Shown: piece after piece, positions 50,001-61,429 of the stretch | Position numbering within the stretch: position 1 is the stretch's first letter | Layout: every line of letters begins with the position of its first letter | NCBI GenBank assembly: GCA_037074615.1 | Contig: CM073524.1 | Location: forward strand, 23,637,406 to 23,701,405 | Origin: Leucaena leucocephala | Lineage: Eukaryota; Streptophyta; Magnoliopsida; Fabales; Fabaceae | Direction of reading: 5' to 3' | DNA: 64,000 bases | Position numbers and translations under genes: made by a program | The notes under the pieces: generated by a model | Databases searched by the model: none | What the model was told of the DNA's origin: nothing | Seen by the model: only the letters and a program-made list of their open reading frames with translations

Positions 50001-50424
50001 TTAGGTTGATCTTGATCTTGATATTGATAAGATTTTTCATAATGCACTTTCTAGTTCCCCTGGGCAGTAAAAACAGCAGCATTGAATCTCAAAACCGTGT
50101 TACTTGAAAAGAGATGGCAAGAAACCAAATAAAACGTGCGTACAGGTTGGTAAAACAAATGCAACTAAACGTTAATCATTACCTATTGATACAAGAGAAG
50201 AATCGTTTTAACTAAATCATCAACCTCCAGATGATATAAAATTTATTCCTCCTAAAGTGAAGTAGCATATCATGAGCAGAAAATTTCACCTGATTACGCG
50301 GGAAGTTCTCAGCAAGCAACTTCTTGTAACGTTTCACCGGCCGTCTTGAACTTGCCCTCAAAGAAGGACAAATGCAACAGAGGTTACCACAGACGGGCAC
50401 AACCCGCCTGGACATAACCCCCAT
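38076..50424 (-). CDS. SRL2: EFR3-type plasma-membrane scaffold protein (SEMI-ROLLED LEAF 2 / EFOP family)
   Basis: Helical-repeat protein related to EFR3. In plants the family anchors the PI4-kinase alpha complex at the plasma membrane, and rice SRL2 affects leaf rolling (family knowledge). Nineteen exons sum to 2832 nt (943 aa): 50290-50424, 49487-49561, 48951-49056, 47566-47680, 47164-47288, 46475-46522, 46164-46261, 45875-46071, 45491-45780, 44535-44684, 44130-44438, 43875-44024, 43091-43166, 42253-42376, 41918-42112, 41135-41275, 40922-41050, 39202-39405, 38076-38240. The N-terminus MGVMSRRVVPVCGNLCCICP has clustered Cys suited to S-acylation. Conserved stretches include RPVKRYKKLLAENFPRNQ, NERKIGKLCEYA, MAHPDYETRIGAHSVFS and SRRRSLFSLASYMLIFSARA. 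The C-terminus is LPPSSPYDKFLKAAGC. A 5' UTR intron probably ends near 50450. One intron (44439-44534) appears to use a GC donor. Confidence 0.94.
39510..40900 (+). mobile_element. TRIM-like miniature LTR retroelement in an SRL2 intron
   Basis: LTRs of 339 and 337 bp (39510-39848, 40564-40900) run from TGTTGAGAAACAC to AAATCTCCACA and are highly similar. A primer-binding site TGGTATCAAAGC starts directly after the left LTR, and a purine tract GCTTGAGGAGGAG precedes the right one. The 715-bp interior has no gag/pol, only about four ~100-bp repeats (TAGATTAGTGTATAAACCCA...TGGGTTACGAT). The target duplication AAAAT is perfect (39505-39509, 40901-40905). It lies in the intron between 40922 and 39405. 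Confidence 0.92.
44984..45176 (+). mobile_element. SINE with a 20-bp target duplication in an SRL2 intron
   Basis: A 193-bp sequence ends in an A-run. It is flanked by two identical 20-bp copies starting AATGAATTGG (44964-44983 and 45177-45196), which is the hallmark of target-primed insertion. The body has no open frame. Pol III boxes are not obvious, so it could be a 5'-truncated SINE. It sits between the exons at 44684 and 45491. Confidence 0.75.
47801..48115. mobile_element. Retroelement remnants in an SRL2 intron
   Basis: Two pieces adjoin. 47801-47850 (ACAACAACAAGCCTTATCC...) resembles the conserved 3' end of plant non-LTR elements. The second runs to about 48115 and ends with CCCCCTCAAGTTGGATTA, the inverse of a copia-type polypurine/LTR junction. 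Confidence 0.45.
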
Positions 50425-52213
50425 TTTCCCGCAAAACTACAAACCCTCTGCTGAAATTCAATAAGAATTTAGTTAAATAAATTAATAACTTCAAAATTAA
50501 CCTTCCAGTAATGAAAAGTTGAATGTACATTTCTTCCTCAGGGTTTGGCCATCGTGGTGTTTCCAGAAATCAATTATGAGTAAGATTAAAACCCGATCAA
50601 ATTCAGGTATAGCTGAGCAGAGCTGTACATACAGCCTATACAGTTCAACAATGTCACGGGTATTCTAAATTCCAAGAAGAAAAAAATGCACGGTGAAGAT
50701 TTTGGAAAGAAACTGCATTTGACTGGGTCAATATTCAGGAAAAAGACATTCTCCACCTAATAAAAAGCACAGAAACTGCACTGGTTCGCAAACTGAAGCG
50801 CCTCAGATCGCGATCGGAACTGAAAGCCAAAACCGGAGAAATAATTGAATCAAACACCGAAAAGATCAAATTCGAAAACGAAATAACTGAAGAGGGAACA
50901 CGAAAGGAGCACCTCCAAATAATGCCAATGTGTCGAATAAATGAAGTTCGGCCCGGGCAATAGTTTTGTGCAGAAGTCGTGTGTGGAAATTGGAAAATAA
51001 GTTTTAAATGGGAGGGGGCAGTACTTTTTTTCTGTAGTGCCAGCCCATAAGATGAAAGAAATTGAGATGTGCAATTGCGAACAAGAAGAAAAGTAAAATA
51101 AATAAAAGGGAGAAAGATCATTCATGCTAACTGCTAACGTCACGGACGCCTGATGATGGTTTGAGAGGTGGTGGGGACACACGTCAGACGGCATCTAGTT
51201 AGATGGACGAGCAATTGGGCTGTCATGGCAAATGGAAAACATTGCCCAACCATGAATGGATCACATGTCGTCGACTCGCAAAAAAGACCAGCACCAACGG
51301 TCCCGTAACTTTCGGGGGAATGTTTTTTGGTCGAATTGGATTATGAGAAAACTCCTCTCTGTTCTTTTTGACTTTTACAGTATTATGTCTGCATCTTATC
51401 GTACCAGGCGCATTATGCCTTGCATTCTTCGTTTTCATAGGTTTTGTCAGTCATCTTCGAGCAAGACAAGGACTCATAACAATGAAGAAGACAAAAAATG
51501 TCTCTTATTAGCTTCCGACGTTAGTCATAGGCCCTAGTTTGCAAACTCCTTTTTCCTCGTTGTATGATCCAGAGTGAGAGGCATATTCTCGAATTCTTAT
51601 CTATAACCTCTCATTGTTACTTCTTTTGTCCATGAACGGAATAGCAGCTAATACTTCTTTCGCATGAGAAATTTATATTCTCATTCATAATAGCCTAAAA
51701 TGCTAGTCCTCTTCGAATCTTTAGTAAAACACACAACACGCATGCATGACCTCTATATTTTGTGGGCAAAAAGGCAATTAATTAAGCTTGGATTCTCTTC
51801 CTTTTGGCCACTCTTTGCCTCTTTACTTTCAGCAGATTACTGTTGGTCTTCTCCTTCGAAGCAGACATGCCAAGCAAAGAAAGGATTCTTAACTTTAATT
51901 GTGGCGTAATGACTAGCAAGATACACTGTTCTAGTCCGTACTTATTGCTACTTGAGTCGCAATATTAGAGGCCAAGAAATTTCAAAATTTGATTGCGCTA
52001 ATAGAGCGAGAGGCTATGCTTTGGCATGCAATTAATCTGATGGTTTCTTCTGTTGGCGAAATAGAGAGAATCAATGACTCACAATATAGTAACCCAGAGA
52101 AAATACAAATGAGAGAGCGGAGTTCTTAAACTTGTCTGATGAGAGGAAAGACTTGCACGCGCGCATGTGTATATTAGTATATATACATAGTAGCTAGATT
52201 GATACTACTCCGG
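50425..52213. other. SRL2 upstream region and spacer
   Basis: A likely 5' UTR intron acceptor lies at about 50450 (minus-strand TTTCAG before CAGAGGG). C/T-rich leader sequence lies around 50730-51130 on the minus strand. 51200-52213 has no recognised gene. Confidence 0.4.
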
Positions 52214-52658
52214 TGCTTAAAGAGAAAGTTATTTTTTTATTCATTAAAAAAACTAAATAAATCTAATTATAATTAATATAAAATCTAGTTAACTAATATA
52301 AATTAATTAAGGAGTGTTTTCTTCGATTCTTAATATAAGAGTTCGGTGATATTTTTAGGTAGGCTAAGGAAGCCAAACAAAGTAGTTAATTATAACAAAA
52401 TTTAATCCCTTAAGATAAATTCATATTATACACTTCTTAATCTATCTAAACTAATCAACTAGTTTTTATGTTAGTTATAATTAACTCATTTATTTAGTTT
52501 TTTAATTTATCTAAAAAATTTAACTTGTTCTTATATTAAGGATTGAAAGAGTATATAATATAAATTTAATTAGATTTAATCATAACTAATTAATTTATTT
52601 AATTTTTGAATAAAAAAAGTTAACTTACTTTTATGGTATTAAGGATGGGAGGGAGTAT
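52214..52658. mobile_element. Possible mariner/Stowaway-type element
   Basis: The right end ...TTAAGGATGGGAGGGAGTA and a weaker left counterpart TACTCCGGTGCTTAA are opposed. Between them several AATATAAGAGTT/ACTTATATTAAGG arms mirror each other. The ends are imperfect. Confidence 0.4.
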
Positions 52659-53738
52659 GTCTTTAGCATTTAATTTCATGAACTATATTTATTATATAAA
52701 TCACAAGATCAGATATGAATCACACAGTTCTAAATGCATGAACTACGTTATACAAAGAATCGTTCGTTCCTTCACAAGTCTCTATAAAGTGAATCGTGTA
52801 TTTGTAATCATTGGACTAATTGAAATTAGTGATACACGAATGAAAAGTTAACACACTATAAACAACGGATTTCATCTTTACGAAATACTCACTCTTAATT
52901 CCCAACATCTTCTCGTTAAGATTTTAGTTCTCAAACACGTTCGATAGTTCTTATTTAAGCTGGTTTGTACTTTGAAGTGATGATGAGCTTGAGAGCGTCA
53001 AATGTGCAGTACAATTGCCAAGTACAAAAAAGATATGCACGTTTGAATTGCTGGCGTCATATGCAATATCGCTTTCAAGTTACAATACAAATGAATCTAT
53101 GTTTCAAAAAAGTTGTCTTCAAATACGGATAAGTATCTTCACCACGAAAAGGGTAAGAAGAAAGGGAATAAAGAAATGCTGGAGCCATAAGTATGTGTGT
53201 GACTATTGACGAGGGCATTTCAAAAGCCAGATGATGCAACCAAGATGTCATGGTATTTGTGGCCTGCTCATAAAGAAAAGCACAAGTTTGGAGGTGATCC
53301 ACTCAAAATCTTATACTAAAACTGAACTATCTCTAATTAAAACCCAACGATTGTCAAATCTAATTTGAGGATATTAAATATAATATAATTCTAACAAAAA
53401 AAGAAAAGAAAACCTTGGGCTCTCTCCACCTGGCTAGCTCTCACTCGGAATGGCCACGAAATGGCAAATGTCGGCGCATGCCTTAGTCAAACTCTATCAT
53501 TTGTATTTGGTTGCTTTTTTAAGCTGAGGGAAAGACGGGGGAAGTATCGTAGGGGTTCGTGTTGGAAGGCAATAAGTGTTTGCTTGGCAATCGATTGTTA
53601 CAGTTTGGGATGACTTTATGAAGGGGGTTCGAAGGAAAATGAAGAGTGGCTTGAATACCAGATTTTGGCGGGACCTGTGCTGATTGAATTTGCAAACAGA
53701 AGCGAACCAAGTTTCAATCCTCAAGCTTCAGTGAGACA
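52659..53738. other. Spacer
   Basis: No gene recognised. Around 53600-53690 the frame GVRRKMKSGLNTRFWRDL vaguely recalls LINE C-termini but is too short to call. Confidence 0.35.
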
Positions 53739-53866
53739 ATATGTGAAGGGAATTGGGAGACACACAGTGAAAATTAATTTTTAAAATTTTTCCATTCCCA
53801 GCCAGGATCTACCGAATGTGTTTAAATTAAGGAGAAAGAAGCGTTACCTTCGTATTCAAGATTTGG

Positions 53867-54070
53867 TCGCGACCTCAGTGTCCACTAGTCGGGACTCTTC
53901 GCCTCTGAAACTTTCAGTCGCGACCAACTCAGCTTCTAGTCGCGACCTGTCGCCTCTGGAGTTTTCTGTCGCGACTTCCTCAGCTTCTGGTCGCGACCTG
54001 TCGTCTCTGGAATTTGTAGTCGCGACCTATTCTGCTACTAGTCGTTACCTGTAGTCTCTTTTCGGATTTC
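53867..54070 (+). repeat. Four 51-bp repeats, in frame as 17 codons
   Basis: Units start at 53867, 53918, 53969 and 54020, each beginning TCGCGAC. On the plus strand they would encode VATNSASSRDLSPLEFS-type units, but there is no gene context. They lie inside solo LTR B and are absent from LTR A. Confidence 0.85.
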
Positions 54071-54200
54071 TCACGTTCAGAAGCCAATTTGGTTGCGATA
54101 TATGTGTCAACTGGTTGCGACCTCGTCGTACCTGGTGCTCTTTCTCGTTTGCAAGAAGTCGACAACTCAGATCGGCTTCCTCTACTAGTATCCACACAAA

Positions 54201-54814
54201 TAGGGGTGCTCATTTTGTCCCGTCCCGGTCTCGTGCAATTCGGGACGAGTCCGTCCCGTCCCGTGAAGGGTCAGGACGGGACGGGTCTTGGTCCGACCCT
54301 CGGGATTCCCATCCCGTCCCGAATATTTTTTTAAATAAAAAATATTTTAATTTAATTTATATTTTTTTAAAAAAATATAAATAAAAAATAATATTAGTTA
54401 GATCATATTATTTATTGGATGATTTTATTTTTCTCTTCCTTATATGTATTTGTTTCTTTATAGATGAAACAATAATTTCTGTTGGTGAAGTGAAAAAATT
54501 GAAAAAGTAATTGTGTCTGTAGTATAATTAATGGTATTTATTATTTTAAGTTGGTAATTATAATAAAGAGAATTTAATTTCTTCTATTATTTTTTGTGTT
54601 CTAATTATATGTTATTAATAGACATGTTGTGCATAAAATATCTAATAGTTTAATTTTTTTTTAAAAAAAAAATCGGGACGTCCCGAACCCGTCTCGGTCC
54701 CGAACGGGACGAGACATTTTCAGGACGGGACGGGACAAGGGACGCAAAATGCATCCCGTGTACTGTTTCGGGACGGGGTTGTCCCGGTCCCGTCCCGTCC
54801 CGTGAACACCCCTA
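54201..54814. mobile_element. Non-autonomous hAT element with GGGAC-rich ends
   Basis: The left end TAGGGGTGCTCATTTTGTCC and the inverse of the right end (TAGGGGTGTTCACGGGAC) are inverted repeats. A perfect 8-bp duplication CACACAAA (54193-54200, 54815-54822) flanks it. The end regions carry GGGACGGGAC words and the core is AT-rich. It inserted into the solo LTR. Confidence 0.92.
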
Positions 54815-56055
54815 CACACAAATAGCTTTCCAACCACGAACGACGTGCTACCGCCTCTTATCCCTCTAGGGTTTTCTCAAGATTCCGTCCTCACCGTCTC
54901 TATTCCGGCAGTTTCTTATCTGCAAACCTTTTACACTCTCCTTGCCCCTTTTTCACTTGTGTGTTGTGTCTTGTGTGTAGAACCCTAACTCCTAATATCA
55001 AATATATAGGATGCTATCGGGCTTCTAATTGGGCCGGGCTTCAGAATTAATCTTATATTATTTCTGAAATTAATATAATATCATATATTGCATAATTTGA
55101 TAAGAAACTAATTAAATAAATATAGTTTTTATTAAATCCGTTCCACAGATTTAAATCACCTATTTATTTAATAAAGATAAGACGAAATTATATTTGATTT
55201 ATTCTCATAAATCAAATTTGAGATATCTTATCAATTTGAGTTTCAAATTCAAATAGATCATATCCATTTAAATTCAAATTCAAAGTGATAGAGATTTAAT
55301 TTATCCTTATAAATTAAATCTTGCAAATATCTCTTATATTATATATAATATATAAATACAAATTTATATATATATATATAAAATATATAAATCCACCCTA
55401 GACTATTCATTGAATCTAGAGATCTCTTAGATTCAATGAATCTGGACATCATAGCTCATGTTGGGCTATTTTGTGTGCGACCCTGTAGACCCATATGAAG
55501 TTGGCAGTGGGCTAGTTACTATAATAACCCACAAGTCGTAAGCGACCTCTAGTAAGACATTACGACTACCCAAAACATATGAGGATCGATGAACGATGTT
55601 ACTTTTCATACAACCATATCACGTCCCTTTTGTCACAAGATATTTCGGTCATGGATGAGGCATGGTGAACGTCATCCTCCTATTTCTGACCGTCACTTTC
55701 TCGATCCCTGAGCAGTCTGACTATAGTAATGGAACTACCCTTCCATTACAGTATGGCCATATATTTCTCAGACTCACTTATCGAGGGGCCCAGTAATATC
55801 TCTCTACGAATGTGAGGGACAAATTCCATCTTGCCCATTCACATTCCTCCGCATCACAGCTGGAAAAAAGCATTTCAACACCGGTTGAAAATGGCATTCA
55901 ACATCGCACACACAACCGGTGTAGAAACGGACCGTGTAAAAAGTCAGACATTTTACACCGGTCCTATAATCGGTGTAGAATGTATAATTTTGTACACCGG
56001 ACTAAATTTTAAATTGGTTCACATTTACATCCGGTGTATTATTTTTAACATCCGC

Positions 56056-56224
56056 ACCGGTTGAATATTGGGACGGTGTAGATTTTTCAAATGTTAACAC
56101 CGGTTAAATATTGGGACGGTGTAAATTTTTAAATTTTTAACACCGGTTGAATATTGGGACGGTGTAAATTTTTAAATTTTTAACACCGGTTGAATATTGG
56201 GACGGTGTAGATGTTATTAAATTT
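56056..56224. repeat. Four 43-bp subterminal repeats of the CACTA element
   Basis: Units start at 56056, 56099, 56142 and 56185, each ACCGGTTGAATATTGGGACG followed by GTGTA and an AT-rich spacer. Such arrays bind TNPA-like proteins in En/Spm (family knowledge). Confidence 0.9.
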
Positions 56225-56487
56225 AATTTATATATGTTCTTACTACACCGGTGGGTATGTACCTCCGATGTAGATGTTATTAAATTTATATTTGATAGAT
56301 TTCGTTGGCCTGAAGCTTCAGAAGTAAACTGCCCAAATGTAATATATGACTCAATCATCGATCATCATCAGTTCAAGATGCCAGAGACATATATAATTCA
56401 ATTGCTCATTATATTATTCATTGAATAAAACTCAATACAAAAATGCTACAATTTGAATAGAAAAATGTATTCAGTGAAAGACAAATA

Positions 56488-59279
56488 CTATTGAGAAGGA
56501 AGGATTTGAACAAAAAACTCTGCCCACCGATTACGCAGGTCCTCAATATCTTGGTCAGGAAATGGATCAGGTTGTTCAAACATCTGAAATATGAAATCAA
56601 AATCAAAGAAATTAAGGCATTACTAATTTAGATTAGATTGACAATTAAGAAATATGAAATCATTCAAAATATAATTTTACCTCCCCAGTTAGGTCAATCC
56701 TATTTGCCAAGATAATATTGACTATGTGTCTGACTATGTAGAACCTAGCTAACACCTAATATATACTTTTATTACCATCGGTGTGATCCATTCAGGGTCC
56801 CTCACCAAATTAGCGTGCTTAAGGCCCCTTGCAACTGCGAATGTCCTCATAGCCCTATGACCAAAGTTAACAAGTTAGTAACCCATTTATCACACAGATC
56901 ATTGTGTATAGAAGAGAACTCACGTACGTGTTCATGATCTTCCTAACATCCACCGAGGGCTTGTAATGGAGGGAGCATAAGAAGAAAACTTTATAGCTAT
57001 GCTTACATAGGATGACAAGTTGCCAATGATTGCTGTAGAGATTAGTTAAAAGAAAATGAGTATTATAATTAAGCAACTACAAAACTAGTATATATAAAAT
57101 AAAATGAAACATTATTATTCTTACTCATGCATATATGGTGCGAAGAAACAATCAATATCGGTTTCACCGAGCCTCTCTGAAATGTATGCAAGTCTCGAAG
57201 ATTGAGAGATCCCTTTAGCATAAATCTGAATTGGGCATAGGAATCCGAACTTTTTTTGTTTGCCCTTGGAGGAAACCAACTCAGCTTGCATGTACCTACA
57301 GGCAATGCATGCACGACATTAGTTGTAAGACTTGAACTTTGTTATTACATATATTTACATTTAAATTATACTTACATCAAAAACACTTGGATGCAGCCGG
57401 AGGTCAGTTCTTCCTTGGGAGTGATCAGAGATTTGACGTCCGCATGATCCAGGAAGGCCGGTGCCCCCATGTCGCCCACAACTGAATCCATAGGCAACGC
57501 GTCCACATGGAACGTTTTGTCATATGCCATTAGGATCACACGTTGCATGGCATTCAAAGCGGGAGGGGTGGGAAGTTGGTTGGGGGATGAGGCGACGTGA
57601 TCCGAAATAAGATGCTTTGGCCACAATATGAAAGTCCCTTTTGCTTGGCTCACTGTCTTCACCTCATCAGTGGGAATTGGGACAAGAGCATCTCCAATTA
57701 GCACGGCTTCAACTGTCACCCTTAATTGATCGTCCTGAATTTGGACGTGGTGAACAGTAGTTGCCCCTAGGCTATGGATGGAGCCACGTGCCACTAAGCG
57801 TCTAAGAGGATCCTCAACATATAGATCACAATGTTCTGCATCCTCTGACAGCGGCAAGCAACAACTCCCCTTAGTGCTTTGACGGACTGCAGTTGAGGGC
57901 GGGAGGGGATCAGTTGGCTCTTGCTGCCTTGATGTCATCATGGACAACATTTCTTCCTTCATCTTTGCGAACCCCTCTTGTAATCGCGCCTCAATTGAAG
58001 CTTCTGCTTGTGCCCTAGCCTCTATCCAAGCCTCTTCCTTAGCCTCTGCCCTTATGGTGGAGAGCAAGGATGCCAACTCTGCCCTCGGCACCACATGTGG
58101 GGAACGTATTTGAGATGCTCCAAAGTAATCTCTTATACCCACACCTCTTCCAACTCCCCTGACATGGCCCCCATGTTCTTGTTTCCCAGTGGCAACAGTC
58201 AAGATGTCATTCCTACCATCTGACTTGAAGGATCCATAGGACTCTTGTTGTTTAAGATCACTCTATAACATAGAAAGAACAACAAACATAAGGAAAATGA
58301 TATAATTATATATAGTCTACTATCACAAAATAATGCAAGTAGTGCTTACAATTTTTTCAGCAATCATGCGAGCATTGTCGCTTGTAAAAGCTCCGCTCTT
58401 TCTTTGGCGAGTGTACAACCATTTTTCTTCGCGACGTATCGGAGAGGGGGGTCAAGAAGAACACTAGGATCCGACCCAGCACTTTCTTCTAACCTCTTCC
58501 TCTTGGCCCCCAACAACTCTCTTTCTGCCTTCGCGTAACCCCCTCGAGACATTGTGTGGGGGCAATTATTCTTGAGGGCGTATTCAATCGCTTTTGCTCT
58601 TTTTTCCTACAATACATGAAGTATTTAAAATCAATACATATGATACTCTGATACGTTTTCTGCAACCACATACAAAAGGATACACTCACCATTGCTACTG
58701 GCGTGGTCCGATTCCTAACAAATTGTTCCCACGCAGCTTCGTCAATGAATTGATACTTGCTGCATAGAGAAGGTTGAGGATGACCACTTCTGTCCTGTCC
58801 ATGCAGATACTGACGAGCTAGTTGTGTCTTGAATGCCCTCCAACGCTCACAGCAATAAGACAACGTCTTCTTCTTCAAGAACTCATTGTTGGGCACATCG
58901 TAAGTGAGCTGCAATGTTTGCCATTGAAAGCAGAGTAATCAACAAACAGTTGTGTATTTGGTATTGCTCTGCATGCAATATTAGATAGTTCCTATACCCA
59001 GATAGTGTCCCAAATTTGATTCTTCACGCGATCATCCACAGCATCCCAAGTCAAATAGGTGATGCTAGGCTTGTTGCGTGCTAGGAGGCTGACAAAACTT
59101 ACGTACTTTGTCCTGTGTTCACCAGTTGGGTTCCAATTTCTGTCAAACTCTATCGGAAGCAGTTTCCCCTCTATCCTGTCCTTCGTAATGTCTTTCAAAC
59201 GAGTCGCACTTCTGCCCTTCCTTTGCTTAGTGGCGCTTGGAGCATCGCCAGCCTCAATCTGAGTAACTCTATCCTCCAT
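56488..59279 (-). pseudogene. CACTA second protein: plant transposase-family N-terminus with Ulp1-like C-terminus
   Basis: Exons supported: 58998-59279, 58690-58908, 58350-58606, 57376-58260, 57125-57295, then decayed pieces to the stop at 56490. The first exons contain FDRNWNPTGEHRTKYVSF, KLTYDVPNNEF-like sequence and WEQFVRNRTTP, seen in Ptta/En-Spm-type proteins. A glutamate/alanine-rich helix (about 57950-58080) precedes CDLYVEDPLRRLVARGSIHS, a DUF8039-like domain. The end holds NHWQLVILCKHSYKVFFLCS, matching the His region of Ulp1 (C48) proteases. The usual Asp after VF.L is Cys, and the nucleophile Cys region before FYIVRHIVNIIL is scrambled. A one-base deletion in a C-run (58446-58451) shifts the third exon. 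Confidence 0.72.
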
Positions 59280-59659
59280 ATTCCTATGTACGCAATAACA
59301 ACATCAAAAACATTGAAAACAGACTTAACCCTTTTTCCCTCAACCCGTCAGAACACACAAAACTTGTTCCTTTAGCAGTTATGAATGGAAAGATGTGCCA
59401 GCATTCATCAGGAAAAATAGAAAACCTAGATTAAACGAACATAAAAACGGCATCGCACGTACACAGGGAAAAAATGCAGAGAACACGTACACTTACGGAA
59501 TAGCAGAACGAGAGAGGTGACAGAGAAGAACGACTGACCGAGCACGGAGAAGCCTCGCGAGAACCACAGAGCACGACGAGCGGCGATAAAAAAGAGTATA
59601 TGAGAAAGGAGAAGATTGAAGGTCATCGCGCCAAGAGGCGGGTTAAAAAAATGAATATA

Positions 59660-59880
59660 AACATTTAACATCGGTTGTAAATAATTCTAACCCGGTCAAA
59701 ACATAAACGACGTAAAAGTGAAACATTTTACACCGTCTAATTTTAAAAACCGGTGTAAAAAATAAACATCGATAATTATAACACCGGATAAAGTATAACC
59801 CGGTGTAAAATCGAACAATAAATTATTATTAGACGTGACCTGTTACACCGAATATCACTTAAGACCGGTGTTAAATGTTG
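59660..59880. repeat. Internal copy of CACTA subterminal motifs
   Basis: Several ACCGGTGT(T/A)AA, ATTTTACACCG and ACACCGG words in both orientations lie directly upstream of the second protein. Such motifs belong at element ends, so this looks like a former end now inside the element. Confidence 0.7.
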
Positions 59881-60050
59881 TAGTTTTTTTTTAAACTTCA
59901 CCACCTTATAATATCATCCCATCCTTAGCGTCACAACATTCTTATCAGAACAAGAATCTGTCTCTGTTATTATTACATCAAAATCATATACGCAATCATT
60001 ACAAGAAACTTAAAATTGCATGTTTAGACTAAACAAGAAACACATAGAAA

Positions 60051-60590
60051 TTAATCAGAATCCACTTCTTCTTCATTTAATTGTGGTAAACCTACTGAAA
60101 AAGAAGGGATCTCATAAAAAGAATCATCATTGTCAACAACACTTTTCCCTTGGAGCGCGACAGACCATCTTTCATTCTGAGGATCAGTGATAAAGAACAC
60201 TTGCTTTGCTTGGTCTGCCATAATGAAAGGCTCATCCCCAAAACTTATATTATTCAAATCCACCAGTGTAAATCCTAACTGATCGACCATAACACCGTTG
60301 TTTACATTAGCCCACATGCATTTGAATACGGGAACTTTGAATTTGGAGTAGTCCACCTCCCAAATCTCTTCAACAACGCCATAATAAGGGATGACTGCTA
60401 ATTTAGGATTGTTGTCTTTTGAACTAGAGAAATGCATAGCTTCAGCCACTAACATAACACCACTGTTTTGCACGCTACTTCTATCATCTAGGGACTTCGT
60501 ATAAAAGGAATACCCATTGATATCAAATGAATTCCAACAGATCACATTATGTTCAGGACCACTTCGTATAAAAGGACTATATATTTGAAT
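60051..60590 (-). pseudogene. TNP2 transposase C-terminus (DUF4216 domain) only
   Basis: The minus strand reads NVICWNSFDINGYSFYTKSL, NSGVMLVAEA, YYGVVEEIWEVDYSKFKVPV, FKCMWANVNNG, LGFTLVDLNN and DEPFIMADQAKQVFFITDPQ. This is the DUF4216 block that closes TNP2 proteins of plant CACTA elements. It ends in an acidic tail (LNEEEVDSD) and a proper stop. The N-terminal and transposase_21 domains are missing. Immediately upstream comes the element end. It cannot catalyse transposition. Confidence 0.85.
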
Positions 60591-61429
60591 ATTTCCACCT
60601 CAGTCAATATAAATACGCTGTAGAAAGTAAAAATCTAAACCGGACGAAATATTTCCACATCGGTCTCTATAACATCAGCTGTAGAAAGTAAACATCTAAA
60701 CCGGACTAAATATTTCCACATCGTTCATGAGTAAATACGGTGTGAATATTTCATTTTATTTACAAAAATTCCACCGCTCATTTTTGTAAAACCGTCTCCG
60801 CATTGACCGGTTTAAAAATGGGGATTTCGATTGCCCATTTTCCACCAGTGCATGAAAAATCACTGAGCCCGAACATAGCCTTTATGATCACTCGGTCAAA
60901 AGTGACTTTTGACTAGGTCAAAGCTGAGCGTTTATCATGTAGGAATCCATGATGATCTCAGGTCAAAGGGCATAGTGACATGGCTTGTATATGAGAGAAG
61001 CTTATGACTTAACCCATGCAGCTCTCTCATAGCGGGTCGGTCCAGCACCCTTTACTCTTACATGTGCCTATAACTGATTTATATCTCTATATATCTTCAA
61101 AGTCACACTGGTCTTATTTCATCTTTGCTCCCATATAGATGACCGACCAGAGACATTTAGGATAAGATCATGAGTTATCCAAGGATGGTCATCACAGTAA
61201 ACATGCAAATAATGTGATAACATAATTAAGAAATTCATAAATCAACAATATTCATAACATAATGATTGGCCCCTAGGGCACAATCTCCAACAATATGTTC
61301 TCCCCAATGGTTAGTGGAACTATGCTGCTTTAATTCATATACTCCCCCATTGGAATAACAGACGGCAATTTTATTGTTAAATAGACTGCCTATAAATTTT
61401 CAAAATCAAAGTGAGCGCAAAGCTGAACC

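Larger units (their letters stand above)
55855..60850 (-). mobile_element. CACTA (En/Spm) transposon, 4996 bp
   Basis: The ends are CACAGCTGGAAAA at the left and, inverted, CACTGGTGGAAAATGGGC at the right. A 3-bp duplication CAT (55852-55854, 60851-60853) flanks it, as CACTA elements make. The uninterrupted LTR at 36150-36165 confirms the empty site. Subterminal ACCGGTGTA-type motifs crowd both ends. Coding parts, all on the minus strand, are a TNP2 C-terminus (DUF4216) and a multi-exon second protein. The transposase core is absent, so the element is non-autonomous. Confidence 0.93.
53744..61292 (-). mobile_element. Solo LTR (family A) split by two later insertions
   Basis: Reverse-complement copy of 35712-37794. 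It runs from TGAAGGGAATTGGGAGACAC (the LTR end) to ...CTAGGGCACAATCTCCAACA (the LTR start). ATATG flanks it at 53739-53743 and 61293-61297. Removing the hAT element (54201-54814) and the CACTA element (55855-60850) with their duplications leaves about 1.93 kb of LTR. Confidence 0.88.

Noticed and set aside
53818..54054. Ser-rich secreted or cell-wall protein
   Set aside because: It lies inside a solo LTR, begins in LTR-homologous sequence and has no promoter or splice context.
57256..59375. Plus-strand open frames across the CACTA element
   Set aside because: They are antisense to the well-supported minus-strand exons.
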